Under the pieces are notes generated by a model. It saw only the letters and a list, made by a program, of their open reading frames with translations, was not told the origin of the DNA and searched no databases. A stretch of DNA of 49,552 nucleotides from a bacterium CG_4_9_14_3_um_filter_65_15 (GTDB lineage Bacteria; Krumholzibacteriota; Krumholzibacteriia; LZORAL124-64-63), in contig PFVX01000063.1 of NCBI GenBank assembly GCA_002790835.1, positions 1 to 49,552 on the forward strand. The letters run 5' to 3'. The stretch's first letter is position 1, and the number at the start of each line of letters is the position of its first letter. The position numbers were made by a program, and so were the translations under genes. Of this stretch, positions 18,744-26,121 are shown one piece after another.

Positions 18744-21052
18744 CACTTGGCCCGGCCTTCCCTCAGGGCCATCAGCACCTTCTCGGCCGTCAACGGCAGG
18801 TCGCGCACGCGCACCCCGACGGCGTTGAACACCGCGTTGGCGATGGCCGCGGGCGGGGTATCGATGCCGATCTCACCCACGGACTTGGCGCCGAAGGGAC
18901 CGCTGGGCTCGTGGCTGGCGGCCAGTTCCACCGTCAGCCGGGGGATGTCCTGGCGGGCCGGAATCCGGTAGGTCATCATGTCGCCCGTCAACAGCGTGCC
19001 GCGCTTGCCGTAGCGCACCTCTTCGGTCAGGGCCATGCCGATGCCCTGCGCCAGGCCGCCTTCGACCTGCACTCGCGCCAGGTTGGGGTTGATGGCCTGC
19101 CCGCAATCGACCACGGCCACGAAGTCGATCAGGTCGACCTTGCCGGTGCCCAGGTCCACCTCGACCTCCGCGAAGGCGGCCAGGTACGGCGGCGGCGACT
19201 TCTCGCACAGGTGACTGCCGGTGGTGCAGAGTTGTTTCTGGTTCTGGCTGTAGAGCAGCCGGGTGGACAGGTCCTCCAGGGAGATGGCGCCGTCGGGACC
19301 GCGCACCTCGGCGCCGTCGAACACCGCGTCTTTTTCCGCACAGCCCAGCATGGCCGCGCCCTCGGTGAGCAGGGCCGCCCGCATCTTCTGCGCAGCCGTG
19401 CGCACCGCGTGGCCCGACACGTAGGTCGTGCTCGAGGCGTAGGCGCCGGTGTCGAAGGGCGTGCGGTCGGTGTCCGATGAGTAGACCTTGATCAAATCCG
19501 TGGACACGCTCAGGGTCTCGGCGGCGATCTGGGCCAGGATGGTGTCGCTGCCGGTGCCCAGATCGGTGGCGCCGATCAGCAGGTTGAACGAGCCGAAGTC
19601 GTTGAGCTTCAGCGTGGCGGCGGCCATATCGATGCCGGGGATCCCCGACCCCTGCATGGCCAGGGCCATGCCCACGCCCCGCACCTTCTCCGGCCCGGCT
19701 TCACGGCGCGGGTATTTTTCGCCCCAGCCGATCAGCTCCATGCCGCGGTCGATGCACGCGGGCAGCTTGCAGCTGTCGATGGTCATGGCCACGCCCTCGG
19801 TGCCCTCGCCCATGATGGCGAAGATGGGCGAGGTCTCGCCCTCGGCGATCATGTTCATGCGCCGCAGTTCCACCGGATCCAGGTCCAGCTCATGGGCCAG
19901 TTCGGCCAGCGCCGATTCCAGCGCGTAGTTGCCCTGGATGGCCCCGTAGCCGCGGAAGGCCCCGCCGGGAACGCGGTTGGTGTAGACGGTCTTGCCGCCG
20001 AAACGCACCGCTTCGACCTTGTTGTAGAGCGGCAGGGTCTTGGCGCCCGCCACCATGAACACGGTCAGGGCGTGCTCGCCGTAGGCCCCGGTGTCCGACA
20101 GGGCCTGCATGTCGATGGCGCGCAGATGTCCGCCGCGATCGGCGGCCAGGGTGATGTCCATGCGCATGGGATGCCGCGTGTTGGTGGCCGCAAAGACCTC
20201 CCGCCGCGAGTACACCATGCGCGCAGCCTTGCCCGTTCGCCGGGTGACCAGGCCGCAGAGCAGTTCGCCGTGGATCATCTGCTTGCCGCCGAAGCCGCCG
20301 CCGATGCGCGGCTTGTTCACGCGGATCTCACCCACGGGCATTTCCAGGGCGCGGGCCATGATGCGGCGCACGTGCCAGGGGGTCTGGGTCGAGGTCAGGA
20401 CGTTGAGTCGCCCGTGCAGATCCAGCCAGGTGGCGCAGACCATGGGCTCGAGCGCAACGTGCTGCTGGGCCTGGGTGTAGTAGGTGCGGCGCAGCACGAC
20501 CTCGGCGTCCTGCACGACCTTGTCCACGTCGCCCACGTGCATGGCGTAGGCGCTGGCGATGTTGCGCGTCGGTTCGAAGCCGATGGGGAAGTTCTCGTGG
20601 ATCTCCGGTTCGGAGTGCAGCACCGTGGCGTGATCCTCGGCCTGCTCGAAATCCAGCACCGGCTCCAACACCTCGTAATCCACCACCAAGGCTGCGAGGG
20701 CGGCCACGGCCGCCGCCTCGCTATCGGCCGCCACCACCGCGACCTCGTCGCCCACGTGGCGCACGTATTCATCCAGGATGAAACGATCGCGCGGCGAGGG
20801 CTCGGGGTGCCCCTGGCCGGCGCGGGTCACCGCGACGCGCGGCACGTCGCGCCAGGTCAGCACGCAGGCCACACCGTCGATGGCCTCGGCGGCCGCGGTG
20901 TCGATGGACTTCAGGCGCGCGAACGCGTGGGGACTGCGCAGGGCGCGCACGACCAGGGCCGGGCGCGGCGCCAGGTCATCGGTGTATGCGGGGCGACCCA
21001 GGGCCAGGCCCACGCCGTCGATCTTGGGCAGGGATTTCCCGACCTCGTTCAT
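18743..21052 (-). CDS. Molybdenum hydroxylase large subunit, first enzyme
   Basis: A 769-aa molybdopterin subunit. It shows the hammerhead domain, GGGFGGKQMIHGE, the Mo-proximal segment NRVPGGAFRGYGA, and the catalytic Glu727 in AKSVGEIG. The strings NRVPGGAFRGYGAIQG and QQHVALEP are typical of XdhA-like and clostridial purine/nicotinate hydroxylases, but active-site residues that fix the substrate cannot be assigned with confidence. The ATG at 21052 overlaps the stop of the 2Fe-2S gene (ATGA); a much longer frame upstream is only the antisense-like shadow of that gene. It is about as distant from the second large subunit as two separate enzymes are, not a recent duplicate. Confidence 0.93.
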   Translation of the reverse strand: MNEVGKSLPKIDGVGLALGRPAYTDDLAPRPALVVRALRSPHAFARLKSIDTAAAEAIDGVACVLTWRDVPRVAVTRAGQGHPEPSPRDRFILDEYVRHVGDEVAVVAADSEAAAVAALAALVVDYEVLEPVLDFEQAEDHATVLHSEPEIHENFPIGFEPTRNIASAYAMHVGDVDKVVQDAEVVLRRTYYTQAQQHVALEPMVCATWLDLHGRLNVLTSTQTPWHVRRIMARALEMPVGEIRVNKPRIGGGFGGKQMIHGELLCGLVTRRTGKAARMVYSRREVFAATNTRHPMRMDITLAADRGGHLRAIDMQALSDTGAYGEHALTVFMVAGAKTLPLYNKVEAVRFGGKTVYTNRVPGGAFRGYGAIQGNYALESALAELAHELDLDPVELRRMNMIAEGETSPIFAIMGEGTEGVAMTIDSCKLPACIDRGMELIGWGEKYPRREAGPEKVRGVGMALAMQGSGIPGIDMAAATLKLNDFGSFNLLIGATDLGTGSDTILAQIAAETLSVSTDLIKVYSSDTDRTPFDTGAYASSTTYVSGHAVRTAAQKMRAALLTEGAAMLGCAEKDAVFDGAEVRGPDGAISLEDLSTRLLYSQNQKQLCTTGSHLCEKSPPPYLAAFAEVEVDLGTGKVDLIDFVAVVDCGQAINPNLARVQVEGGLAQGIGMALTEEVRYGKRGTLLTGDMMTYRIPARQDIPRLTVELAASHEPSGPFGAKSVGEIGIDTPPAAIANAVFNAVGVRVRDLPLTAEKVLMALREGRAK

Positions 21053-21501
21053 CGCCCACCCCCCAGGTACTTGCGCACCGCGCGCATCTGGCTCGTGTAG
21101 CCGCTGCAACGGCACATGTTTCCGGCCAGGTAGGACCGGATCTGCTCGTCGTCGGGTTGGTCCAACTCCTTCTCCATGGCCACCAGGGACATCACCAGGC
21201 CGGGGGTGCAGTACCCACACTGGTCGGCCCCTTCGGCGGCCATGGCCTCGCCGATGCGGCGGGCCTGATCCTGCACGCCCTCCACCGTCGTCACGGTGTG
21301 GCCGTCGACCCGCGCCGCCGGCACGGCGCACGACGGCACGGGCTTATTGTCCAGCAACACGGTGCACACCCCGCACGAGGCGGTGTCGCAGCCTTCCTTG
21401 GCCCCCACCAGACCATTGCGGCGCAGGGCCTGCAGCAGGGTCTCGGTCGGTTCGATCTCCCAGGTGACTTCGCGATCGTTGAGCGTGAAGACGATGGTCA
21501 T
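21049..21501 (-). CDS. Molybdenum hydroxylase 2Fe-2S subunit
   Basis: A 150-aa small subunit carrying two 2Fe-2S clusters: the ferredoxin-like site EGCDTASCGVC...C and the helical site CGYCTPG ... CRCSGY. It passes electrons from the molybdenum centre to FAD. Length and motif spacing are normal for stand-alone subunits (CoxS/XdhC type). The ATG at 21501 overlaps the stop of the FAD gene by four bases; the ribosome site lies inside that gene. It belongs to the first, three-protein enzyme of the operon. Confidence 0.95.
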   Translation of the reverse strand: MTIVFTLNDREVTWEIEPTETLLQALRRNGLVGAKEGCDTASCGVCTVLLDNKPVPSCAVPAARVDGHTVTTVEGVQDQARRIGEAMAAEGADQCGYCTPGLVMSLVAMEKELDQPDDEQIRSYLAGNMCRCSGYTSQMRAVRKYLGGGR

Positions 21502-22274
21502 GCCAGCACCTCCGCCGTCGCGCGGGCGACCAGGGTGCGGCACAGTTCGCGGCGGTAGTCCCCGCCGGCCCGCACGTCGTTACCGAATTCCAAAGTGGAG
21601 GCCGCGACCTCGGCGGCGCCGTCCGCGTCGCCGGCCAGCAGGGCGGCCTCGGCCTCGGGGCAACGCACGCCCCGGCCCGGCCGAGCCCCCACGACCACCC
21701 GCGCCTGGTCGCCGCAACGGGCCGCCGCAACGTTCAGCACCGCGTAGTCGTTGACCGTGCGGGTCATGTCCTGCCAGGACGCCCGCCACACCTGGTCGGG
21801 CAGGAAAACCGCCGTCAACAGGTCACAGGAATCGGGTTTGGTCGCCAGGAAATCGCCCAGGGGCATCCGCCCGGCGTGGTGCAGGGCGACCTCGGCATCG
21901 AGCGCCAGCAGGGCCGTGATCAGATTGGAAAATCCGTAACGGCCGAAGAGGGTTCCGCCCACGGTGGTGATGTTCCGCACCTGGACCCCCACGATGCGTT
22001 CGACGCAACGCACCAGGATCCCGTCGGCGTAGTCCTGCAACTCGGGCGCGGTCTCCAGCATGCGAAACGTGGCCATGGCCCCCAGTTCCAGGCCGTTGGG
22101 CGTGCGGCGCACGTAGTCCAGGCCCGCATCGTACAGGTCGACGGCCACGTCGATGCGCCGGGACCCGAGGCGCACGTAGGCGCCGCCGCCGATGATCACC
22201 GCTCGGCGGTGTTCGGCGAGCAGAGCCGCAGCTTCGGCGGCGGATCGCGGTTTCAGATAGAGCTGCTTGGTCAT
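21498..22274 (-). CDS. Molybdenum hydroxylase FAD-binding subunit
   Basis: A 258-aa medium subunit (CoxM/XdhB type). FAD-binding signatures are IIGGGAYVRLG near residue 30 and NITTVGGTLFGRYGFS near 100. It accepts electrons from the 2Fe-2S subunit and delivers them to an unknown acceptor. It is the first gene of the leftward operon and has GGAG eight bases before the ATG. Its start faces the histidine ammonia-lyase gene across a 215-bp spacer containing promoter-like and palindromic sequences. No cofactor maturation gene (XdhC-type, MobA) accompanies the operon within the window. Confidence 0.92.
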   Translation of the reverse strand: MTKQLYLKPRSAAEAAALLAEHRRAVIIGGGAYVRLGSRRIDVAVDLYDAGLDYVRRTPNGLELGAMATFRMLETAPELQDYADGILVRCVERIVGVQVRNITTVGGTLFGRYGFSNLITALLALDAEVALHHAGRMPLGDFLATKPDSCDLLTAVFLPDQVWRASWQDMTRTVNDYAVLNVAAARCGDQARVVVGARPGRGVRCPEAEAALLAGDADGAAEVAASTLEFGNDVRAGGDYRRELCRTLVARATAEVLA

Positions 22275-22325
22275 GGCTAATACTCCAGGAAAAGGCCCAC
22301 CCCGGGCAGGGGACCAGGGTAAATG

Positions 22326-22355
22326 ATTCTAATACATCATCCCTCATTAGGCCAA
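22326..22355 (-). promoter_or_regulatory. Candidate promoter of the molybdenum hydroxylase operon
   Basis: On the minus strand TTGGCC (22350-22355) and TAGAAT (22326-22331) are separated by 18 bases and end about 50 bases before the first gene of the operon. TAGAAT matches the -10 consensus at five of six positions and TTGGCC the -35 at four of six. The surrounding 40 bases are unusually AT-rich for this genome. Confidence 0.5.
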
Positions 22356-22364
22356 GGCCAAGCG

Positions 22365-22377
22365 TTGCCGGCGGCAA
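22365..22377. promoter_or_regulatory. Palindrome in divergent spacer, possible operator
   Basis: TTGCCGGCGGCAA is a 6-1-6 perfect palindrome placed just upstream of the -35 of the leftward operon promoter, in the spacer shared with the ammonia-lyase gene. It shares the TGCCGG core with a second inverted repeat about 75 bases away. This is what a dimeric regulator site would look like, but no regulator gene is adjacent, so the assignment is tentative. Confidence 0.3.
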
Positions 22378-22440
22378 ATGGTCCCGCCCCGATCATCACT
22401 CCCCTTGAACTCCCCTCCCCGCAGATACTACCTTTGACAC

Positions 22441-22460
22441 CTGCCGGCAGCGGACCGGCA
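22441..22460. promoter_or_regulatory. Inverted repeat before the ammonia-lyase gene, possible operator
   Basis: CTGCCGGCAG (22441-22450) is a perfect 10-bp palindrome; TGCCGG (22442-22447) is also repeated inverted as CCGGCA (22455-22460) after seven bases. The site lies 30 bases before the ammonia-lyase start, directly after a TTGACA (22434-22439) that lacks a good -10 partner. It may be an operator or a stem in the 5' leader of the mRNA. Confidence 0.3.
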
Positions 22461-22489
22461 CACCATTGGCCTTTGTAGGGGGCAACTCC

Positions 22490-24013
22490 ATGACCGTCGT
22501 GTTGAACGGATCCGGACTGACCATCGAGAAACTGGTTGCGGTGGCTCGCCGCGGGGAACAAGTCGACCTGGCGCCCGAGGCTCTGGAGCGCATCAAGGTC
22601 TGCCGCGCCATGGTCGAACGAAAAATCGCCGCCCACGAGACCATGTACGGGGTGAACACCGGGATCGGCGAACTCTGCAACGTGATCCTGGACGAGGACC
22701 AGACGCGCGACTTCCAGAAATACCTGATCTACAACCATTCCGCGGGCATCGGCGACCCCGCCCCCATCGAGTACGTGCGTGGAGCCATGTGCGGGCGCAT
22801 CAACGTGCACGCCCACGGCAACTCCGGATGCCGGCCCGTGATCACCCAGACCCTGATGGCCATGCTCAACAAGGGCGTCACCCCCTTCGTCTGCCAGAAG
22901 GGCTCGGTGGGCGCGTGCGGGGACCTGGCCCCCATGAGCCAGATCGCCCAGCTGATGATGGGCGAGGGCCGGGCCTACTTCAAAGGCGAGCTGCTGCCCG
23001 GCGCCGAGGCCTTCGACCGCGCCGGCATCGCCGTGCCCGGCCTCGAGGCCCGCGACGGCCTGGCCATCATCAACGGCTCGAACCTGTTGACGGCCATGAG
23101 CGCCATCCATCTCTACGACATGAACCGGCTGCTGAAGCAGGCCGAGATCACCTGCGCCATGTCCCTGGAATCCCTCCTGGCCAACATGGTCCCCTACACC
23201 ACCCAGATCCACGACCTGCGCGGATTCGCCGGCGCGGTGCGCAGCGCCACCGCCATCCGCAAGTGCATCGAAGGCAGCGACCTGGTGACCGGCCGTATGA
23301 CCACCAAGGTGCAGGACGCCTACTCCATGCGCTCCTCGCCCCAGGTCATCGGCGCCGCCCACGACGCGGTACGCTGGGCCCGCAGCCAGGTGGAGATCGA
23401 GCTGAACGGAGTGGGCGACAACCCCATCTTCCTGCCCGAGGAGAACAAGACCCTGACCGGCGCCAACTTCCAGGGTTCACCCGTCTGCCTGCCCATGGAC
23501 AGCGCCGGGGCCGCCCTGACCATGATCTGCGTCCTGAGCGAGCGTCGCCTGAATCGGCTGCTGAATCCCGCATTGAGCGTGGGCCTGCCCGCCTTCCTGA
23601 CCAAGGGCGCGGGCATGTTCAGCGGCATGATGCTCAGCCAGTACACCGCCGACTCGCTGATCGTCGAGCAGCGCATTCTGTCGGCCCCCGCGTCGGTGAT
23701 GTCCATCCCCGCGGCCGCCGACCAGGAGGATTTCGTGTCCATGGGCATGAATACCGCCATCAAGAACGCCCAGATCGTCGAGAATGCCTGCGGCGTGCTG
23801 GGCATCGAGATGATGGCGGCGGCCCAGGCTCTGGATTTCCGCGATTTCACCAAGGGCCGCGGCGTGACCAAAGCTCACGAAGTGGTGCGGCGGCACGTCG
23901 AATTCCTGGAAATCGACCGCCCTCTGCACAACGATCACACCGCCATGATGGAACTGGTGCGGTCGTGCGAGGTGCTGGAGGCCGTGGAAAAGGAAGTGGG
24001 ACCCCTGGAGTAG
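22490..24013 (+). CDS. Histidine ammonia-lyase family enzyme with Ala-Cys-Gly MIO triad
   Basis: A 507-aa MIO-dependent ammonia-lyase. Residue numbering follows Pseudomonas histidine ammonia-lyase closely: Tyr53 (YGVNTGIG), His83 (NHSAGIG), triad Ala142-Cys143-Gly144 in GSVGACGDLAP, QDAYSMR (275-281) and Glu413 in DQEDFVSMG. His83 and Glu413 favour histidine as substrate over Phe/Tyr, but this is family knowledge, not proof, and the residue after QED is Phe rather than the usual His. The cysteine in place of Ser143 is read directly from the codon TGC at 22916. The ATG at 22490 has AGGGGG eight bases upstream. No hutU, hutI or other histidine pathway gene is present; instead the gene is divergent from two molybdenum hydroxylases, which suggests a different route for its product. 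Confidence 0.9.
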   Translation: MTVVLNGSGLTIEKLVAVARRGEQVDLAPEALERIKVCRAMVERKIAAHETMYGVNTGIGELCNVILDEDQTRDFQKYLIYNHSAGIGDPAPIEYVRGAMCGRINVHAHGNSGCRPVITQTLMAMLNKGVTPFVCQKGSVGACGDLAPMSQIAQLMMGEGRAYFKGELLPGAEAFDRAGIAVPGLEARDGLAIINGSNLLTAMSAIHLYDMNRLLKQAEITCAMSLESLLANMVPYTTQIHDLRGFAGAVRSATAIRKCIEGSDLVTGRMTTKVQDAYSMRSSPQVIGAAHDAVRWARSQVEIELNGVGDNPIFLPEENKTLTGANFQGSPVCLPMDSAGAALTMICVLSERRLNRLLNPALSVGLPAFLTKGAGMFSGMMLSQYTADSLIVEQRILSAPASVMSIPAAADQEDFVSMGMNTAIKNAQIVENACGVLGIEMMAAAQALDFRDFTKGRGVTKAHEVVRRHVEFLEIDRPLHNDHTAMMELVRSCEVLEAVEKEVGPLE

Positions 24014-24040
24014 GTTCCTGCAAATTCGATCAAAATTGTG

Positions 24041-24068
24041 TTGACCGGCCCCTCAATTCGGATATGCT
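24041..24068 (+). promoter_or_regulatory. Promoter of the lipoprotein gene
   Basis: TTGACC (24041-24046) and TATGCT (24063-24068) are 16 bases apart and lie about 55 bases before the lipoprotein start. The -35 matches consensus at five of six positions and the -10 at four of six. The element starts 28 bases after the ammonia-lyase stop codon, so the lipoprotein is probably transcribed on its own. Confidence 0.5.
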
Positions 24069-24121
24069 GCGTCCAGTTAGCTTTGGGCGCATTGCCGACC
24101 CTTGGGGAAAGGTTTCCCATC

Positions 24122-24622
24122 ATGACGACACGCTCCATTCTGCTGTTGTTTAGCGGATTTCTGCTGTTGGCCGGCTGCAATTCGCAGGACCCGGTCTCGC
24201 TTGAACAGAAGTGGGCCAACAAGCTTGCAACATACCAGGGCCAGATCGACGAGGTCCGGGTCGAAACCGAAGGCGTCAAGGATTTCTCCGATATCTTCGG
24301 GCCCGGATCCCGTGAGGTCGAGGGCGACGGCACGTTCGTCGGCGACGGGGTGGGGACCGCCACCTTGACCGGCGTGGGGATCGTCACCGGAGAGGTCGAC
24401 GGGATCGTGCAGGTTCAGGGCACCCAGGACCTCGACATGTCCGGATTCGAGTTCATCGGTACCGACAACGGGTATGACCGCTACTCGGGCAACGGCTTCT
24501 TCACCGCCACCTCCGATGTCGGCCAGCGCATCGAGGTCATCGTCGAGGGTGATTGCTGGGTCATCGGCGCGGGTACGGGGATGGTCTTCTACTCGGGCGA
24601 GGGCTGGGCCTTCTGGTATTGA
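24122..24622 (+). CDS. Glycine-rich lipoprotein of unknown function
   Basis: A 166-aa protein with a lipoprotein signal: MTTRSILLLFSGFLLLAGC, where the lipobox LLAGC places the lipidated Cys at residue 19. The mature part is rich in Gly, Val, Thr and Asp with alternating short strands (GDGVGTATLTGVGIVTGEV), suggesting a repetitive beta fold, and ends in aromatic residues (WAFWY). No family is recognised. The ATG at 24122 fits the signal peptide and has a GGGGAAAGG ribosome site. A promoter-like element lies between it and the ammonia-lyase gene, so a functional link with that gene is uncertain. Confidence 0.75.
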   Translation: MTTRSILLLFSGFLLLAGCNSQDPVSLEQKWANKLATYQGQIDEVRVETEGVKDFSDIFGPGSREVEGDGTFVGDGVGTATLTGVGIVTGEVDGIVQVQGTQDLDMSGFEFIGTDNGYDRYSGNGFFTATSDVGQRIEVIVEGDCWVIGAGTGMVFYSGEGWAFWY

Positions 24623-24640
24623 CCCGAGCTCGATTTTCTC

Positions 24641-25066
24641 TCATCTGCGTTTCGGATCCGGGTCCAGGTCAACCGCCTGGACCCTTTCCTTATCCCCCTC
24701 CCGAGTGAACAGAAGGGTCGGCGCCTGACCACCCGGACTCTCCATCCGCATTTCCTCACCGCACATGATCACAAAGCGGTCCGGCACCCGGACCCGAGAA
24801 CCGGCGCGGCGAAGTCGAAGGGCATAAGTCGGGATCCTTGGCCAAAGCTGGTTGTCCTGGGGGCCATCGCCCAGGTCGAGATGAATTGCGGATCCCGGGG
24901 CGAGGCTGAGGCTGTCCATCAACGCCGAAAAACCATCATCCCCCGTTGGGGGTTTGACGGGGTGCGCCAGCAGCCAGGGGACCAGGATCACCAGACCGGC
25001 CAGCGCCAGGACCGCCCGGACCCCGATTCCATCCCGCAGGCGGGACAGGTCTTCCCAGGCCAGCAC
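24641..25066 (-). pseudogene. Fragment of a membrane protein (probable remnant)
   Basis: The frame encodes up to 141 aa: a hydrophobic segment (VRAVLALAGLVILVPWLL) followed by a soluble part (SAIHLDLGDG..., YALRLRRAGSRVRV) that resembles the periplasmic end of glycosyltransferase-like membrane proteins, a weak impression only. The only start is a GTG with no good ribosome site. The frame stays open upstream to about 25160 (GGGSPHAPFDGDPQCL) without a start codon, running into the neighbouring GEVED-type fragment in another frame. This suggests the 3' end of a broken gene. A genuine short membrane protein is possible. Confidence 0.4.
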
Positions 25067-25086
25067 GAAGGTCGGAACCCCGCCCT

Positions 25087-25480
25087 TCAGGTCGGTGATG
25101 TTGGAGACCAGGCACTGGGGGTCGCCGTCGAACGGAGCATGGGGCGAACCGCCGCCGGCGTATCCCCGATCCGGAGCAGGTCATCCTCGGTCTCGCCCGT
25201 ATCGAAATCCCCGGTCCCATCCCACAACGGGTTGAAGACCGCGTGTTCCTTGGCCATGATGCTGCCGCTGCAGATGCTCTGCCCGCCCCATTCCCCGTCC
25301 TGGTTCCAATCGAAGAGGACGTTGACCGCCTGCGGGACCGCGAGGGTGTTTTCCACCTCGATGTCGATATCGGTTCCCCACTGGATCGGTTCGCAGGCTT
25401 CACCCAACGACGTTGCCGGGGTCGGCCCGCACGGCGAGACATTAGATCGGGCCCGCTTGGGTTCGTGTTCGGCGTTTCAT
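25087..25480 (-). pseudogene. Frameshifted GEVED-domain protein remnant
   Basis: A very strong ribosome site (GGGAGGAG) precedes the ATG at 25480, but the frame MKRRTRTQAGPI stops after 12 codons at 25442-25444. In the +1 frame, coding continues without a start as ARSNVSPCG..., then WGTDIDIEVENTL, VNVLFDWNQDGEWGG and GETEDDLLRIGD. The last two motifs are typical of GEVED-type beta domains found in secreted proteins. The frame ends at 25087 inside unrelated-looking residues, while the next fragment continues in a different frame. At least two frame breaks therefore separate start, domain and tail. Either a decayed gene or an assembly error explains this. Confidence 0.5.
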
Positions 25481-25603
25481 AATCACTCCTCCCGTGGAGA
25501 TTCCGTCCTGGTCGCCGTCCCTGCGGGGGCCAAAGGCGGAAATGTTGACCACTTGTTACGGGAGAAGTTTTGTCTGGCTTTGAAAGCTTACACTCAACGC
25601 GAA

Positions 25604-26107
25604 TCAGGCGCCGGGATCGATCTCCTCGAACACCCCCGCGCTGCGGTTCTTGCGCGCATTGTCCCACCGGAAGCAGCGGCCGTTCATGGCGATATAGACG
25701 CCGTGGGGCAGGCTCTGCACAAAAGCCAGGGCGCTGCCCAGATTGAACAGGCCGTCGCTGCTGCCGAAGGCGTAGGGGATCATGGCCCCGGTCAGCACGA
25801 TGGTCTTGTCGGTGATTCTCGCGCCCAGCAGACGCGCGGTGGCCTCCATGGTGTCGGTGCCGTGAGTCACCAGGATCCGCTCGCGCGAGCACTTGCGGCA
25901 CTGGGTGGCGATGACCTCGCGGTCCTCGTCGTCCATCTCCAGGCTGTCGATCATCATCAGCGTGCGCACCTCGTAGGGCATCAGGCAGCGTCCCAGCTTC
26001 AGGACGTCGTGCAGGTGGGTGTCCTTGAAGTAGAGCGAACCGTCGCGCTCGTTGTACTCCTTGTCGAAGGTGCCGCCGGTGACGTAGATGCGGATGGGTT
26101 CGGTCAT
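25604..26107 (-). CDS. Single-domain asparaginase-like protein
   Basis: A 167-aa protein corresponding only to the N-terminal domain of type I/II L-asparaginases. Active-site motifs are present: TGGTFDK at residues 10-16, THGTDTM near residue 85 and TGAMIPY near 107. Full asparaginases are about 330 aa with a second domain needed for the tetramer; a short one-domain family with a similar ending (NARKNR..GVFEE) exists in many bacteria, so the length is probably natural. The substrate may be asparagine, glutamine or another amide. GGGAG lies six bases before the ATG, and the gene follows the ClC gene by 14 bases, so they share a transcript. Confidence 0.85.
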   Translation of the reverse strand: MTEPIRIYVTGGTFDKEYNERDGSLYFKDTHLHDVLKLGRCLMPYEVRTLMMIDSLEMDDEDREVIATQCRKCSRERILVTHGTDTMEATARLLGARITDKTIVLTGAMIPYAFGSSDGLFNLGSALAFVQSLPHGVYIAMNGRCFRWDNARKNRSAGVFEEIDPGA

Positions 26108-26121
26108 GGTCGGCTCCCGGA

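Noticed and set aside
22434-22462. Perfect TTGACA as promoter of the ammonia-lyase gene
   Set aside because: At 16-18 bases downstream only GC-rich hexamers (such as GGCACA) occur, so no -10 element supports it.
24936-25901. Arg/Pro/Ser-rich open frame of 321 codons on the minus strand
   Set aside because: It overlaps the real asparaginase gene and the GEVED-type remnant and encodes an out-of-frame product with no recognisable domain.
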